Assembly: GCA_037576195.1 (NCBI GenBank)
Contig: CM075102.1
Coordinates: 10,230,001-10,294,000, forward strand
Origin: Phytoseiulus persimilis
Lineage: Eukaryota; Arthropoda; Arachnida; Mesostigmata; Phytoseiidae
Length of the DNA: 64,000 bases
Reading direction: 5' to 3'
The translations under genes were made by a program, and so were the position numbers. Below the pieces are notes generated by a model that was not told the DNA's origin, did no database searches, and worked only from the letters and a program-made list of their open reading frames with translations. Positions within the stretch are counted from its first letter, which is position 1. Every line of letters starts with the position of its first letter. Of the stretch, positions 1 through 11,690 are shown piece by piece.

Positions 1-43
1 TTATGTGTGATTCGAAATTTCAGAGTATTGACAAACAGTTACG

Positions 44-3000
44 ATGAGTGTGGACGAACTCAAAGATGAAGGGAACCGGAATTTCCGCCAGCAAGATTAC
101 TGTGCGGCTCTGGAGAAGTACATGGAGGCCCTGAAAATCACTACTGAAAGTGATTTGCCAACCAAGGCAGTTCTCCACAATAATAAGGCCATGGCGTACC
201 TGAAACTTGACAGGTACTGACATTTCTGATATCGATCCGTGAGCCAGCTAGGTAGGATCTGATCATCAATCTTCTCAAATTGGGGTTTCATTTTTCGGCT
301 CGATAATCACATAATATGGAGCCTCGAACTGATTCTGACGATTCAAGTCGCTGCCACGCAAGTTCGTGCCGAATATCATGAGGGCTCGTTGCAGCAGTAT
401 TTCATTCGTGAGGCAATAAGAACGCCGGTGCTCTTTCCTCACCGAGGAAGAATCCTATCCTATAATTTCGACTTGTTGGCAGCAGAAGGAACGATACAAG
501 CCTCGTGTCATAACTCATCGTTCATGAGTGAGAACGCCCCTATGATAAATTTTCAGATTTGAGGATGCACGTGAGGAAGCATCAACCGTCTTAGTGCTCG
601 AACCCAGTAACATCAAAGCGCTGTTCCGTAGAGCGCAGGCTTATGAAGCTCTTGGCAAATATGACCTCGCTTTCAAAGACGCTCGTCAGGTCCTGCACTT
701 GGAGCCTAAAAATCAAACGGTCCTCCCGCTGCTGGAGCGACTCAACGCAAGACTGCAGGACATCGCCAAGGAGCAGTCGAGCACGAAAAGCAAAGCTGAG
801 AGCATGCTTGCCATCATCAGAGACCCGTCCCAGCCCTTGGACAAGAAAATGACAGCCGTCAACAACCTGATAGTAATTTGTCGAGAAAGGGCTGGTGCGG
901 ACATCCTGATGAAGCTGCACGGTGTACCGACGTTGCACGAGGCCATGAAGAGTCTGAAGAACGAAGAGTTCAACCATGCTGCAGTCAGAATATTCGGCGA
1001 AATTTGCAAGCGAGGACCCGAACAGAGCCTATTAGTTGTGAAGACCCTAGGTGAGCCCCTAAGCAGATGGAAAACGTCGATCGGGCTTCAAACACAACCT
1101 GATTCGACAAGGTATGGCACCCACCGAGGCAATCAAGCTGCAGAAACCATGATGAGCCCCATAGACACAACTTTCATTTCCAGGCTTGCCGTACATGTTG
1201 GACTTCTTCTGTTCGAAAACCCCCGCGTTTGTTGTTTCGGTTCAGTTCATGGTTCAGCAGATCATCAACTCGATCTCCGGAATGACGCTGGAAAACGGCA
1301 AAGGCCATAAAGAAACCATGAAGAAGTTCAGCAAAGAAATCGATTCGGTCCGTGTGCCTCTGGGTGAAGTAGACTTTTTTGAATCCCTGGCATTCCATCG
1401 TCTCTTATTATATACTAGCGTCATCCTACAGCTCCTCGATTTCAGGTGATGTTGACGCTCGTAAAAACCGTGAACTCCCGAGTTATCTCGGGCATCGGTC
1501 GCGATGCGATTCTCGAGCTGATCACGAAGAACGCCGATTACCAGGCCCTGGACTGGGCTCTAAAATTGGTGGAAAATGACGGACTCTTCCGCTTGATGGA
1601 TGTTGCGTCGGAGTTGCCAGAGGTCCGTTACGAATCGTCGATGGAAGTCTCATCCGAAACGAAGCCGAAAGTATCGGTATGTTTGGATCGGCTCTGGTAC
1701 TGTATGGATCATGATGCTGCCAAAGATCTGTACCGGAAGAAGGCTAGTGACTTCATCGACGAGAAACTCCGCACAGGGGATCAGCTCGAGCCAAAGGTCA
1801 GTGAATACTGTCTGTTTCGCTCGAGATTTCATGAGAATCCAACCATGTGAGATCGTCCCGATATTTGGCGATGGAATAAACAGAACGAATGGAGGGAATA
1901 TGAAGTTAGATGCAAAGAAAGATCCACGTCCACTAGGTTCGCGCGACGGCTGCCATCACAGCACTCCTTCTCGGTCCCCTCGACGCTGGAAACAGTATTC
2001 TAGCTCAAGCTGGAGTCGTGGAGATGATGATAGCTATGGCGGGATCTGAGGACGAATTGCAACAGAGGGTTGCCGCCGAAGCTCTCATCGCTGCGGCCTC
2101 GAAGAAGGACAAATGCACTTCCATCCTTTCCATGGGAACGAGCATTCTCAAGAACCTGTACAAGAGTCCCAATGAGAACATTCGAGTTCGCGCTCTCGTT
2201 GGTCTCTGCAAGCTCGGAAGTTTCGGTGGTCATGATGCGGCGATGAGACCTTTCAGTGACGGGGCATCACTCAAGTTCGCTCAGTCTTGCAGGAAACTCT
2301 TGGTGAGTTTTCATGGCTCGATTGGTCACGGCGTGATTCGCTCGATCGTTAGCGCGAATCGCCGAAGATCTAAATGTTCTCCATGTCCAGGTTAATCCAA
2401 GCAATGACAAAGATGTCCGCAAGTGGGCTGCCGAAGGCCTGTCCTACTTGACCCTCGACGCCGACGTGAAGGAAGACCTCATCGATGATCAGGCTGCTCT
2501 CACCGCTCTCATAAATTTGGCTAAAGAAATGAAAAGCACTGTGCTTTATGGCGTTGTGACCACTCTCTGCAACCTCACAAACAGTTATGAAAAACAAGAG
2601 GTGAAGAGATGATTTCGCTCTCAACGGATACCGCTCAGCGACAGTATGTCTGTGTTCAGGCACAATGACTAAGTCGAACTCTCAACAGGTTATTCCGGAA
2701 ATGATCGAGCTCGCGAAGTTTGCTAAGCAGCATGTCCCGGAAGAGCACCCACTGGATGGCCACGAGCACGTTGAAAATCGGATCCATGTTCTCACAGAAG
2801 CCGGAGTTACTCATGCCCTGGTCGCGCTATCAACGACAGAGTCGAAGAACTCCCGCGAGATAATCTCTAGGATATTCAATGCGATTTGCGAGTTCATGGA
2901 TCTGCGGGGGATAGTTGTCCAGCAGGGCGGTGCGCGATGCCTTCTACAACTGGTCCAAGATAACACAGCCCCGGGGAAAGTGATCGCGGCTCAAGCGTTG

Positions 3001-3818
3001 GCAAGAATCGGAATCTCGATAAATCCTGAAATCGCCTTCCCGGGACAACGTGCCCACGATGCGGTGAAACCCTTGATGGATCTTCTCGACCCAGGCAACA
3101 CCGGGCTTCAGAACTTCGAGGCGCTCATGGCTCTGACGAATCTTGCGGCTGTCAGTGACTCGGTGCGCAAAAGAATAATCAAGGACGGACTCGGCCCAAT
3201 AGAACATTACGTTTTCGAGGAACACGAACAGCTCAGAAGGGCGGCCACGCAGTGTCTTCTCAACCTCATGGTCTTACAAGATACACAGAAATTGTTCGAA
3301 CACGGGGACAGAGTCAAGATGTTCTTTTTGCTCCTTGCGGAAGAAGACTTGGACACGAGGATGGCTGCGGCTGGGGCTCTCGCTGTGCTCACATCGAACA
3401 GTGAGGTGGCCTGCGCGAAGATCGTCGGAGTGAAAGATTGGGAGGACACGATCGGAGCAACGTGCCTCTCTGAGAACCACGAGATCCAGTACCGGTAAGA
3501 TGGTTCGCGAGCTTTCATTACTGCAGTGATAACTCCTGGGCCACCAGGCGCAAAAAAACGGGATTAACTCGTCTCGATTCTTTCAGCGGTTTCTGTATCC
3601 TGTACAACTTGGTCGCTTATAGAAAGGATGTTGCCACCGCGATGGAAGGTGATTCCAAGCTGTTACAAATGTGTGAAGCCGTGGAGAAGATTGGTCAAAT
3701 CGAGGAGAAGACAAGGAGTCTGATTCCCGAAATTCTCAAAAGAGTTCAGGAGTGGAAGGAAAAAGGAGATGATCAAGCCGTTGACACGCAGACTCCTGAT
3801 GAAAACCGTGTTGAATAA
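44..3818 (+). CDS. unc-45: UNC-45 myosin co-chaperone (TPR + central + UCS)
   Basis: Myosin-directed Hsp90 co-chaperone of the cytosol: the TPR domain binds Hsp70/Hsp90 tails and the UCS domain folds myosin heads. Exons: 44-213, 557-1050, 1184-1363, 1432-1796, 1937-2302, 2391-2600, 2689-3494, 3587-3818. They sum to 2823 nt, an open frame of 940 aa, close to the usual family length of about 930-950. The N-terminal TPRs are visible (EGNRNFRQQDYCAALEKY, then NIKALFRRAQAYEALGKYDL). The UCS armadillo region runs from about residue 525 to the end and includes RRAATQCLLNLMV and the C-terminal YRGFCILYNLV. Start chosen at the first ATG in frame with the TPR; a pyrimidine-rich AG at 22-23 may end a 5'UTR intron. 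The acceptor of exon 4 is the weakest join: AG at 1445 is the stronger-looking site but breaks phase, whereas AG at 1431 keeps it. The other joins are canonical and phase-consistent. Confidence 0.96.
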
Positions 3819-3908
3819 TTGTTGACAAATTCCGGAACACAGATGCCCGACAGCTCAGACGCCCTGGCGATTCGTCTGCGAACATTGGCCAGTCAGGAAC
3901 ACGGAGGC

Positions 3909-3938
3909 AATAAATTATTTTTTTGGAACGAGAATAAA
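3909..3938 (+). terminator. Two poly(A) signals of unc-45
   Basis: AATAAA occurs at 3909-3914 and again at 3933-3938, about 90 and 115 bases after the unc-45 stop codon, followed by T-rich sequence. This fits the 3' end of the mRNA. Confidence 0.7.
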
Positions 3939-3939
3939 T

Positions 3940-6900
3940 TATGGTGCGAAACCGGTGTCAACCCTCATTTTACGTAGAGAGAAGTTGGGTTTTCACATGG
4001 AGAAAGCGCATGAAGAAACAACGGGAGACGTGATACAGTGGAGTCCGCGCATAGGAGACTTTTCGCAAAACGGGGAGAACCCCGAATGAGAGATGTGCTC
4101 GCTAGCGGCCTCAATGAATGATTTTCCCGCTTTCTTTCTGATCCCAGGATGAATCAACACTGAGTCGGGCTCCGTATCTAGGTCAGTGGTTCTCGAAGTT
4201 CTCGACACAGGAAACTTCTGCCGCACCTTCACCCAGCTCTGACCCCCATCGCTGATTTTTTTTCTGATGATGAGCTTCACTTCTCATCTCCGGAGAGCGC
4301 GTTTAAATTCGTTCGCCAATCATGGCGGAATATTCGAACCTTGTCTTGTCTACGAAGTCGATCCCGGAGCTGCGGCTGCGCAGGAGCTGCATGTAATCCC
4401 AGAACGGCCTCAGATCTTGACTCGAAATTCGCTTGCGGCTTGGGTTCATCAGAGAATGCAACGCTCGATTGCAACATCTCAGGCTGAATAAAGCTCTTGG
4501 GAACCTCGTGAAGCCGCCGGAACCCACGAGCAAGCCCTCCCCTACGGCGAAGAAGCGTTGTGATTCATCATATCACCATATTCCCCGTAACGTGCGCGAT
4601 CTGGGACGACAGGTGGGCGAGGCCTCAATCAGGGATCTTTCCTTCTGAGAGCACAGCACGAGGAAGTGCGTCCTGACGTTGAGAGAAATATGCATTATTT
4701 TCTCACGAGACGGGGAATTCGGTGGCCTCGCAGAGGAGGTTTCACAATGCCATTGGAGGAATCAATCAACCGAATCTCCATCCTAAATACGAGTGGGTCA
4801 ATTTGTCGCGTTCCCCGGAAACGACTCGCCATAAGACAAAGGAGCCATGGTTCATTCCCATGGCAATCCGAGAAGACATTTAACCGATTTTGCGAACTCT
4901 TTCGCTTCTGAGACCTGACTCAGAGAGATCAGAGGAACGTGTAATTGAATTACACAATCTATACGCTGAGACCAAACTTTCCAAAAGCTGATGGAGCGGA
5001 ACACTTGGCACAGATATTTCCGGCCGGCTGTTGCCACTTTCGCTGAGCATAAGCGCTGATACGGAGGCGTTCCTGGAATTTAGTGTTTGGAGGGATCACA
5101 TTCTGCAGCGGAAGCCTTTAATAGGAGCAAGCTAACTCTGTTCGCCGGAATGAAATCGCCGAGTGCCCGAGATGTGGACTGACATGAGCTCCTTGTCGCA
5201 GAGCGGGCGGATACTTCCACTCGACGAGGAGAACTTGCCCCACAGCAGGATTCCTGGGACTGAATTGATTCGTGATACGTTGGGGCCCCGCGCCGTGGAC
5301 GTTTGTTCAGATATGGGAATGGATGACGGGATGAAAAGTTGTTCTTCGAAAGCTACTGCAATGCGGAGACCTCGAAAAATTCAAGCATACAGAAGCAGCT
5401 GCCCTCCTCGATACTTTGGAGGGAAAATCATCGACCCAAACGCGGCGGAACACTGGGAAAACGGGAGTGAAGCTTTCCGGAAAACCAATGAATGTGGGGT
5501 TAGGTTGAGCCACCCCAACGTCTTCCTCACTTCCGAGTCATGAGCTGACTCCTACAATCCCGTTGGGTATTCAGTTGTCAGTTTCGCTGCAGCCTCCTCG
5601 TGTCCTGGCGGCAACGACTCCTTGTCATCAATGTTGCGGGGATCGCACGAATGATCAGGAGTCTGTACTGTATTGGTGGCGATCGCAGTCGGGGAGTACG
5701 TGCTTCCGCCCTAGTTACGGATATTTTGGTGAGGTTTGCCATGTGAACCCCTCGAAGCAGCGTCTACCGACCTGGAAGGTTCAAGTTCTCGGGCTTCGAA
5801 AACGACATTTGAGCATGCGTTGAGTCGTTGCCGTCTGGAAGACTAACTTTGACGGAGGTACTTGTCGATTTTTGAGAGAGTGAAATCTGGCCCTCGTAAA
5901 GCTAGTCCAACGTTGAGCGGTGGAGATTAGAGCGTCACTAAACGGTCACGTGATCAACCAAATCCACTCGCAGAAACTGACCAAACTCAAAGTGATAGCA
6001 ATAGATGACCGGAAATGGCAAAAAGTTGCCACTCGGCTGTGGACTAGTTTCCGTGGTGGTTTTGAACACTCCGAGTGCAGGCGAACGAATTCCAGGGAGC
6101 TTCGAGCCAGACAGAGAAGAATGAGCGAATTCGACGCAGAGCAACCCGGTAAGCTGATGCCTCTCGTTGGCTAGGACTGTGAGACCATCTGTTCCCAATA
6201 TCATTCGGAAAAGTGTTTTTCATGGGGTCTCCGTTTCTCTCGCTGTGGGCGAAAAGTGGAACCGCTTGAGCATCCAAACATCGACCCGGACTGCTCCGGT
6301 TACATTGCTGTCTCCGATCGCGGGGAAGGAATGCTCCACCGGGTTCCGATGGAGTGGGAAGTGAGCATTGGTCCAAACTGCTTGGGACCTCGCGCTGTGC
6401 AGCCGTCCCCTGAAGGCTGGTTCGGGAACGCGAAACTTGGGTGGCCAGAACGTAGCTGATTGATTCCTTGCGATGAAAGGGGACCCACATGGGTCTACTA
6501 CAAAGCGTCAAGCAGCGGGATGCATGGATCGAACTTTCGAGGGAACTCCGAGTCATGTGACCACTAAGTAGAAACTTGCAGGTATCTCGGTCTGAGTACC
6601 GAGCTGACTGCGCGGTGCCATCAGTGAACTTCTGCTTCTTCCGATCTTCGGTAATCTGTTGGATCGAATATGTGGATGTGCTTTCGCCGGGAGATCTTCC
6701 AGTGGCTCTCCCTGGAAAGAGCCACCGGTGATCATTGCGCGGGGAGTCGGTAGCGTCACAGCGCACGCGCAAAGCTTGACGTGAAACGAGCAGACGCCGT
6801 GTCTCACCTTACAGAGCAATCCGCCTTCCCAATAGTTCGAACTAAGAGAATGGGCCTTTCATGTGATTTCCGAGCTTGATGAGTGAAATCGGAGGCTTCC

Positions 6901-7095
6901 AGTATGTGCGATGAACAGCAAGAGCTCCTTCCCAATGATAGACGGGGTATGGCACTGACTCGATTTCGCCAACAGGGCTCGCTATAGACTACTTTCGGTC
7001 CAACAGGAGCGTCCATTGTTTATCCACCGCTGGTGTTTCTCTGATGATCGGAACGAGTTAGCTTCAGGTGTCCCGACATATATCGTACCCTTCAT
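3940..7095. other. Intergenic region without a supportable gene
   Basis: Several ORFs of 60-240 codons exist on both strands, the longest on the minus strand at 6044-6772. None shows a recognisable domain, a splice-consistent continuation or a compositional signal. The first exon of CLN3, with its start codon, should lie somewhere before 7101 but could not be picked out. Confidence 0.5.
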
Positions 7096-7100
7096 TTCAG

Positions 7101-9000
7101 CGTCGCCCGTCGGGGAAAAGACGAAAAACCTGATTGCATTCTGGTTCGTAAATAACTGAACATATTCACTCGGGGTCGACCCCCTGAACTAACGTTCCAC
7201 CTGAGAAAGCGAATTCTTGGAACTTGGATTACATTGCGAGATATCGATCGATTACAGGTTGCTGGGGTTGTGTAATAATTTCGGTTATGTTGTCATGTTG
7301 TCTGCAGCCGGACATATTTTGGGTGAAGAAGGCACAAAACCTGGCGAATGCAATGCTTCGTCAGCCGGGGTGAGTGTCGTCAAGATTCTGATGGTGTTTG
7401 TTCCTGATAGAGTGTGTAGCGTTTCTACGATGTGAACGAAATTTCCCAGAGCGTGTTGTTGGCCAATATACTTCCGGCGCTCGTGATAAAAATACTCGGA
7501 CCCTTCATCAATCTGCGAATCAAGTGAGTCCGTTTGACTTCTCTCGTCTCTGCTCGCGGCATTCCGGAATCTCACTAAATTAACTCAAATTTCTTCTGTC
7601 CTCAAGTTTGCAAGTCCTGCTGGTTGTGCTGTTGGACATGGGGAGCTTTGTTTTGACGTCATCCACGAGCGTCAACTGGGTTGGTTTCGCAGGAGTTGTC
7701 GCCGGATCGGTTGGGAGTGGACTCGGCGAAATCGCGTTCCTGAAGTATTCGTCAAAGTATCATCGGTAAGATCCAGAAGAGAGTATGACATCCGTTCGAG
7801 CGGATTGCTAATGGAGAGGGACCAGAGAAAGTTTCGCCTGCGTCTCGGTCTTAGGAAGGCTTTGAGACTCCAAATCGGGATCTGCTGTGCTTGGTGGGGA
7901 ACAAAGTAAATGAAAAAACTCAGGAAGCTCGCTCCCTCGCAGGAATGTCGTGTCGGCCTGGTCATCGGGAACTGGAGCGGCTGGAGTGGCTGGTGCCGGT
8001 GCCTACGCGGTGATGACATTGATCCTGAGTGATGTGAACACGCTGAGGATGATGATTTCCATACCGCTCCTACTGGGCGTCGCGTGAGTGGATTGGCCTG
8101 CTCGCGGTCGTCTTCAGTGAACCGACTCAATTCCGAGTGACATTGCAGTAAACAGCTGGATTCTTGCATCGACAGTTTCTGGGGTATCCTTGAGCATCCT
8201 CGTGAAGCGACTACGTCGTCCCAGGAACAGATCGCTGACTCCGAAATGGGTTGCTGCTCTTCTTCGCCGGCACGATCCGGTCCTACTCTATCGTTTCTTC
8301 AGAAACTCAGACTTATCCGGCCCCTGCTGAAGTACATGGTGCCCCTTGGCCTGGTCTACTTTGCAGAGTACTTTATCAATCAGGGCTTGGTGAGTATTGA
8401 ACCTGTCCTGAGTAATCTCAATCCATAGAAGCTGGGATTCACACGGGCCCAGACCAATCAAATGACCCAAGGCGGTTGATTGCAGACCGACATCATCACG
8501 TTCGACATTTTCACACCGAAAATCCAATATACATGGTATCAAGTGTGTTACCAAGTCGGCGTCTTCATCTCCCGGTCCTCCGTCAACTTAGTCCACATAC
8601 GTCACCTGTGGATAATGCCAATCCTGCAACTGGTCAACGCTGTGTTTTTCACGTTCGAAGCATTGTACAGCTTCCTACCCTCTTTCTGGATCGCCGTTGT
8701 ATTGATTGTGTACGAAGGGCTGCTTGGAGGAGCGAGCTATGTGAACACATTCTACAAGTTATCCGAAGACGTGAGTGGGTTTGATATGTCTCTTCTGGGT
8801 CAGAGTCCTGTACACGCGCCTTTCCGGAAGACTCCGGAAGTCTGACGTTCTATGGTTTACAGGTTGCCCCTCAATATCGGGAATTCTCAATGGGAGTGAC
8901 ATCCCTAGCTGATTCGACTGGAATTACCCTCGCTGCGTTTGCTGCCATAGCGGCTCACAATTCAATCTGCGATTTTCGCGGCCACACGAGATCTCATTAG
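7101..9000 (+). CDS. CLN3: CLN3 / battenin, lysosomal multi-pass membrane protein (5' end missing)
   Basis: Endolysosomal membrane protein of the battenin family, of the major facilitator fold. Exons recognised: 7101-7143, 7259-7369, 7452-7523, 7607-7765, 7943-8083, 8149-8389, 8486-8770, 8863-9000, giving about 396 codons; human CLN3 has 438. Family landmarks: NLIAFWLLGLCNNFGYVVM at the start, ILPALVIKILGP, GSGLGEIAFL, SSGTGAAGVAGAGAYAV, VYFAEYFINQGL, TWYQVCYQVGVFISRSS and VYEGLLGGASYVNTF. All junctions are GT-AG and keep phase. The first visible exon has no ATG and begins in mid-codon, so at least one 5' exon is missing. The stretch after the 8149 acceptor (about 30 residues) is hydrophilic in the phase-correct frame and hydrophobic in a neighbouring frame, so a small extra intron or a different acceptor there is possible. 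The protein ends at a TAG at 8998-9000. Confidence 0.92.
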
Positions 9001-9067
9001 GAATCGGCTGAATCACTCGTTGTTCCCATCACTTGTTGAAATATTTTACCATCGGAATGAACATTTG

Positions 9068-9073
9068 TTTATT
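9068..9073 (-). terminator. Poly(A) signal (AATAAA) of the SDR gene
   Basis: AATAAA on the minus strand, about 265 bases beyond the SDR stop. It lies only 68 bases after the CLN3 stop on the opposite strand, so the two 3'UTRs probably overlap. Confidence 0.45.
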
Positions 9074-9335
9074 ATCGGGGCGTGCTCTATATTCTCACAA
9101 ATTATTGAGCTTGAATGGCTGCTGATTAGCTCAGCCTTCATTCGGTGAACATTTCCTCTTCCATCCAGATATTGAAGGGGATGGAGGCTTGAGTCGAGAC
9201 CGATCTTGGTGTTCTGGCTTCAAGTGCCCATGAGTGCGAAAGTTCCATGGGGCAGACATCCAACAATTTGCTAATACTCTTGCATCTCTTCACGTCGAGC
9301 GTTCCCTCTACAGCTCCGTTGATTATCCTCTCCGC

Positions 9336-11205
9336 TCAGAACTTCCGTTCAGCAGAATTATCGATAGCTCGGAACATCAGTTGGGAATTTATGCTCCACA
9401 GCCATTGCGGGATGTGTTCCATGGACCAGAACTGCAAAAATACGAAATTACGAATTCAGTGGAGAAAAAAACGAATTCTGCGATACTTGATACCTTCGGT
9501 GGAGCTCGATGAGTCGCAGGTGAATCTCTGTGGAGCTCACAAACTCAGCAGAAATCTGAACTTGCCTGTAGGCCGTGCGACCAGAATCCTGTCGTTCGTC
9601 TCGAGTACCCAACGGTGTCGAGAGCGGAGCTAACGAAGCGTTTTGCATCGGGAACGATAAACGATGGCGTTGATAAAAAGTTAGAGAACCTCACTAGATT
9701 CGTTGAGATGTACGAGGGTATGAGCGATTGAACTTCGATTCCTTGCGACCTGTACTCAACATCCAATCCCTGAGAGAACCAGTCAACGAATGCCTGCCGA
9801 AAAGTCCAGACTGTGTGCTGATTTTCGTCTTTCTCTCGCTCGGAGGGCGAAGGACTCGACGACAATGTAAGGTGATCCGTCCCTCAATAGCGTGATTACC
9901 TACCTTGGAGGCGGAATACACTGTCATCAAAGGCAGAGGATAAAAGGCGGCAATGGAAGAAATGTTTATGACGAGTCCTCTTTTCCTGCAATGATTTCGA
10001 AACTTAATGATTGCGCGTAACACCAATCAGACATCGATAAGGAGTTCCGGTGGGCATGGGGAGCGAAGGAAGCGCTCGATACCTAGCGGACAAACTCACC
10101 TTTCAAGCATCTGTGGCAGGACCATATACGTCATCAACATGACTGCTTGCATGTTAATTGTGATATGCTCGTTCAGTTTCTTGAGCGGCACGTTGCAGAA
10201 TCTGTTAAACATTCGCAATGATCGTATTAACCTCTGGATGGACCTTGAACTTGGCAATGGCTGACACGTCAGCGAACGGGAAAAGCCTCCTCAAACATAC
10301 CTCGACGGCTGATCATACATGACACCGGCATTGTTGACGAGAATTCCTACTTCGAGCCCTTCGATCTGCGGCCAAATTGTGCTGTACACCTCAAATCCCT
10401 CCGAGAGATCGACAACGACGATTCTGGTTTTCACCTTGTATGTTGTTTCTGAAGAAGAGACGCTCTGAGACTACAATGGAATCGCGACCGTGCTGTGTGT
10501 CAATGCATCGGAGAATGTGAGCGTACCAAGTTCTCTGCTGACGGATTCCAATTTCGTCTGGTTCCGGCTCACAAGAACAATATTGAGTCCTCGAGCGGCC
10601 AATTGTCGCGCATATTCTTTACCGATCCCTTCGGTACAACCAGTGACGAGGGCCCACTGGCCGTACTTCTTCAAATCAGTCTTCCAGATTCGTGACAGCA
10701 TATGCACTTTGATGGCCTCGTACACACGGGACGTGACAGCGCATCCTAGTTTTCCACAGTACAGAAAACCGATGAGCGCCAGATAATTGCGGCAGCGATA
10801 GGCTGCGATAACGGCCTCCTGAAATGAGTTATTCGCTATTGTTCTTGAAGAGCGTCTTACGACAACAGTGAGTTGATTCTTTCTCTGATCCCTCAAGTTA
10901 GCGAACGGAACGAGGAAAATCCTGAACCGTATGCGCTCAACTCCGGCTGCCGGACTATTCAGGGTGGAGATCCATCGAGCGAGACAGTTCCGGCTTTGAG
11001 TATCTCCTTTATCGCACGGATACGAACAGCTTAGAGATCCCGATAGAATCGATGGCACAGAAACCTTCTCGTTTATGAGCAATGAAAGCTGCTGGGAGTC
11101 AACAGGCTCCCTGACAGATTCCGTTCGGAGCTGCTCAAATTGAGGCAGGATCACACACATTACCTGAATGAGTACCGAAGCAGAGTCAACAGCTGCCGTT
11201 TTCAT
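9336..11205 (-). CDS. Short-chain dehydrogenase/reductase, 17-beta-HSD12 / 3-ketoacyl-CoA reductase type
   Basis: NAD(P)H-dependent ER-membrane SDR. The family reduces 3-ketoacyl-CoA in fatty-acid elongation or 17-ketosteroids; the substrate cannot be told from sequence. Exons (minus strand): 11205-11164, 10818-10527, 10448-10301, 10201-10100, 9985-9904, 9793-9566, 9431-9336; 990 nt, 329 aa. Visible: a hydrophobic N-terminal segment (about residues 25-40), cofactor motif TGCTEGIG (about 73-80), NNAG (about 150), catalytic YSASK (Y218, K222), and C-terminal [11 protein letters not shown]. Intron 9565-9432 starts with GC rather than GT (CAG then gcaagt), and both neighbouring exons are phase 0. 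An in-frame ATG at 11235 would add ten residues; I chose 11205 because the 14-codon exon then ends at a good donor. HSDL1 or let-767-like orthologues are alternatives. Confidence 0.91.
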
Positions 11206-11690
11206 TCGCTTGGACAGAGAATCTTCGGGAGGCATAACTGAGGTTGCTTTCTGCGAACAGCTGACGAAGAGCACACCAGTTGTTGAGACGTCGGCGGTGC
11301 CGTAGTCAGTGACCCCATAAGTCCGTCAGCAGGGCAGCACCAGCGCCACACGTCAGCTTCGCCGCTCGAATCGGCTGGCACGGTGGAGAAACTCAAGAGC
11401 AAGACCTTCCCGTTTTGAAGAAACCACCTCAGAAGTTCTCGAAATCTCTCCCGAAGGACAAGACACCAAGAGATCCACATCCGTGACTTTAGTTCTCCTA
11501 TTAGAGTGTTGAATAGAGAATCTGCTAGCCAATGGGGTCGCTGATCATCATAGCTCACGAGTAGAGCCTGGAAGCTCGGGCATCTTTCATTCAGCACCTT
11601 CCATGTATCATAGATGAATACAAACACTCGGTGCCTGGATTCCCCAACTCTCAAGGCACGGAACGGTCCTCCATTGACCCGTTTATTCAT
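11202..11690 (-). other. Uncharacterised 163-codon ORF, possibly an ionotropic-receptor amino-terminal relic
   Basis: A long open frame upstream of, and in a different frame from, the SDR start exon. It contains HRVFVFIYDTWKVLNERC and a leucine-rich stretch resembling an extracellular receptor half-domain. No splice-consistent partner was found. A short phrase near 11570 recurs near 13140, next to the IR gene. Function unknown; it could be non-coding. Confidence 0.2.

Noticed and set aside
6044-6772. 242-codon minus-strand ORF between UNC-45 and CLN3
   Set aside because: No domain, no hydrophobic pattern, Ser/Arg-rich random-looking sequence, no splice partners; probably chance.
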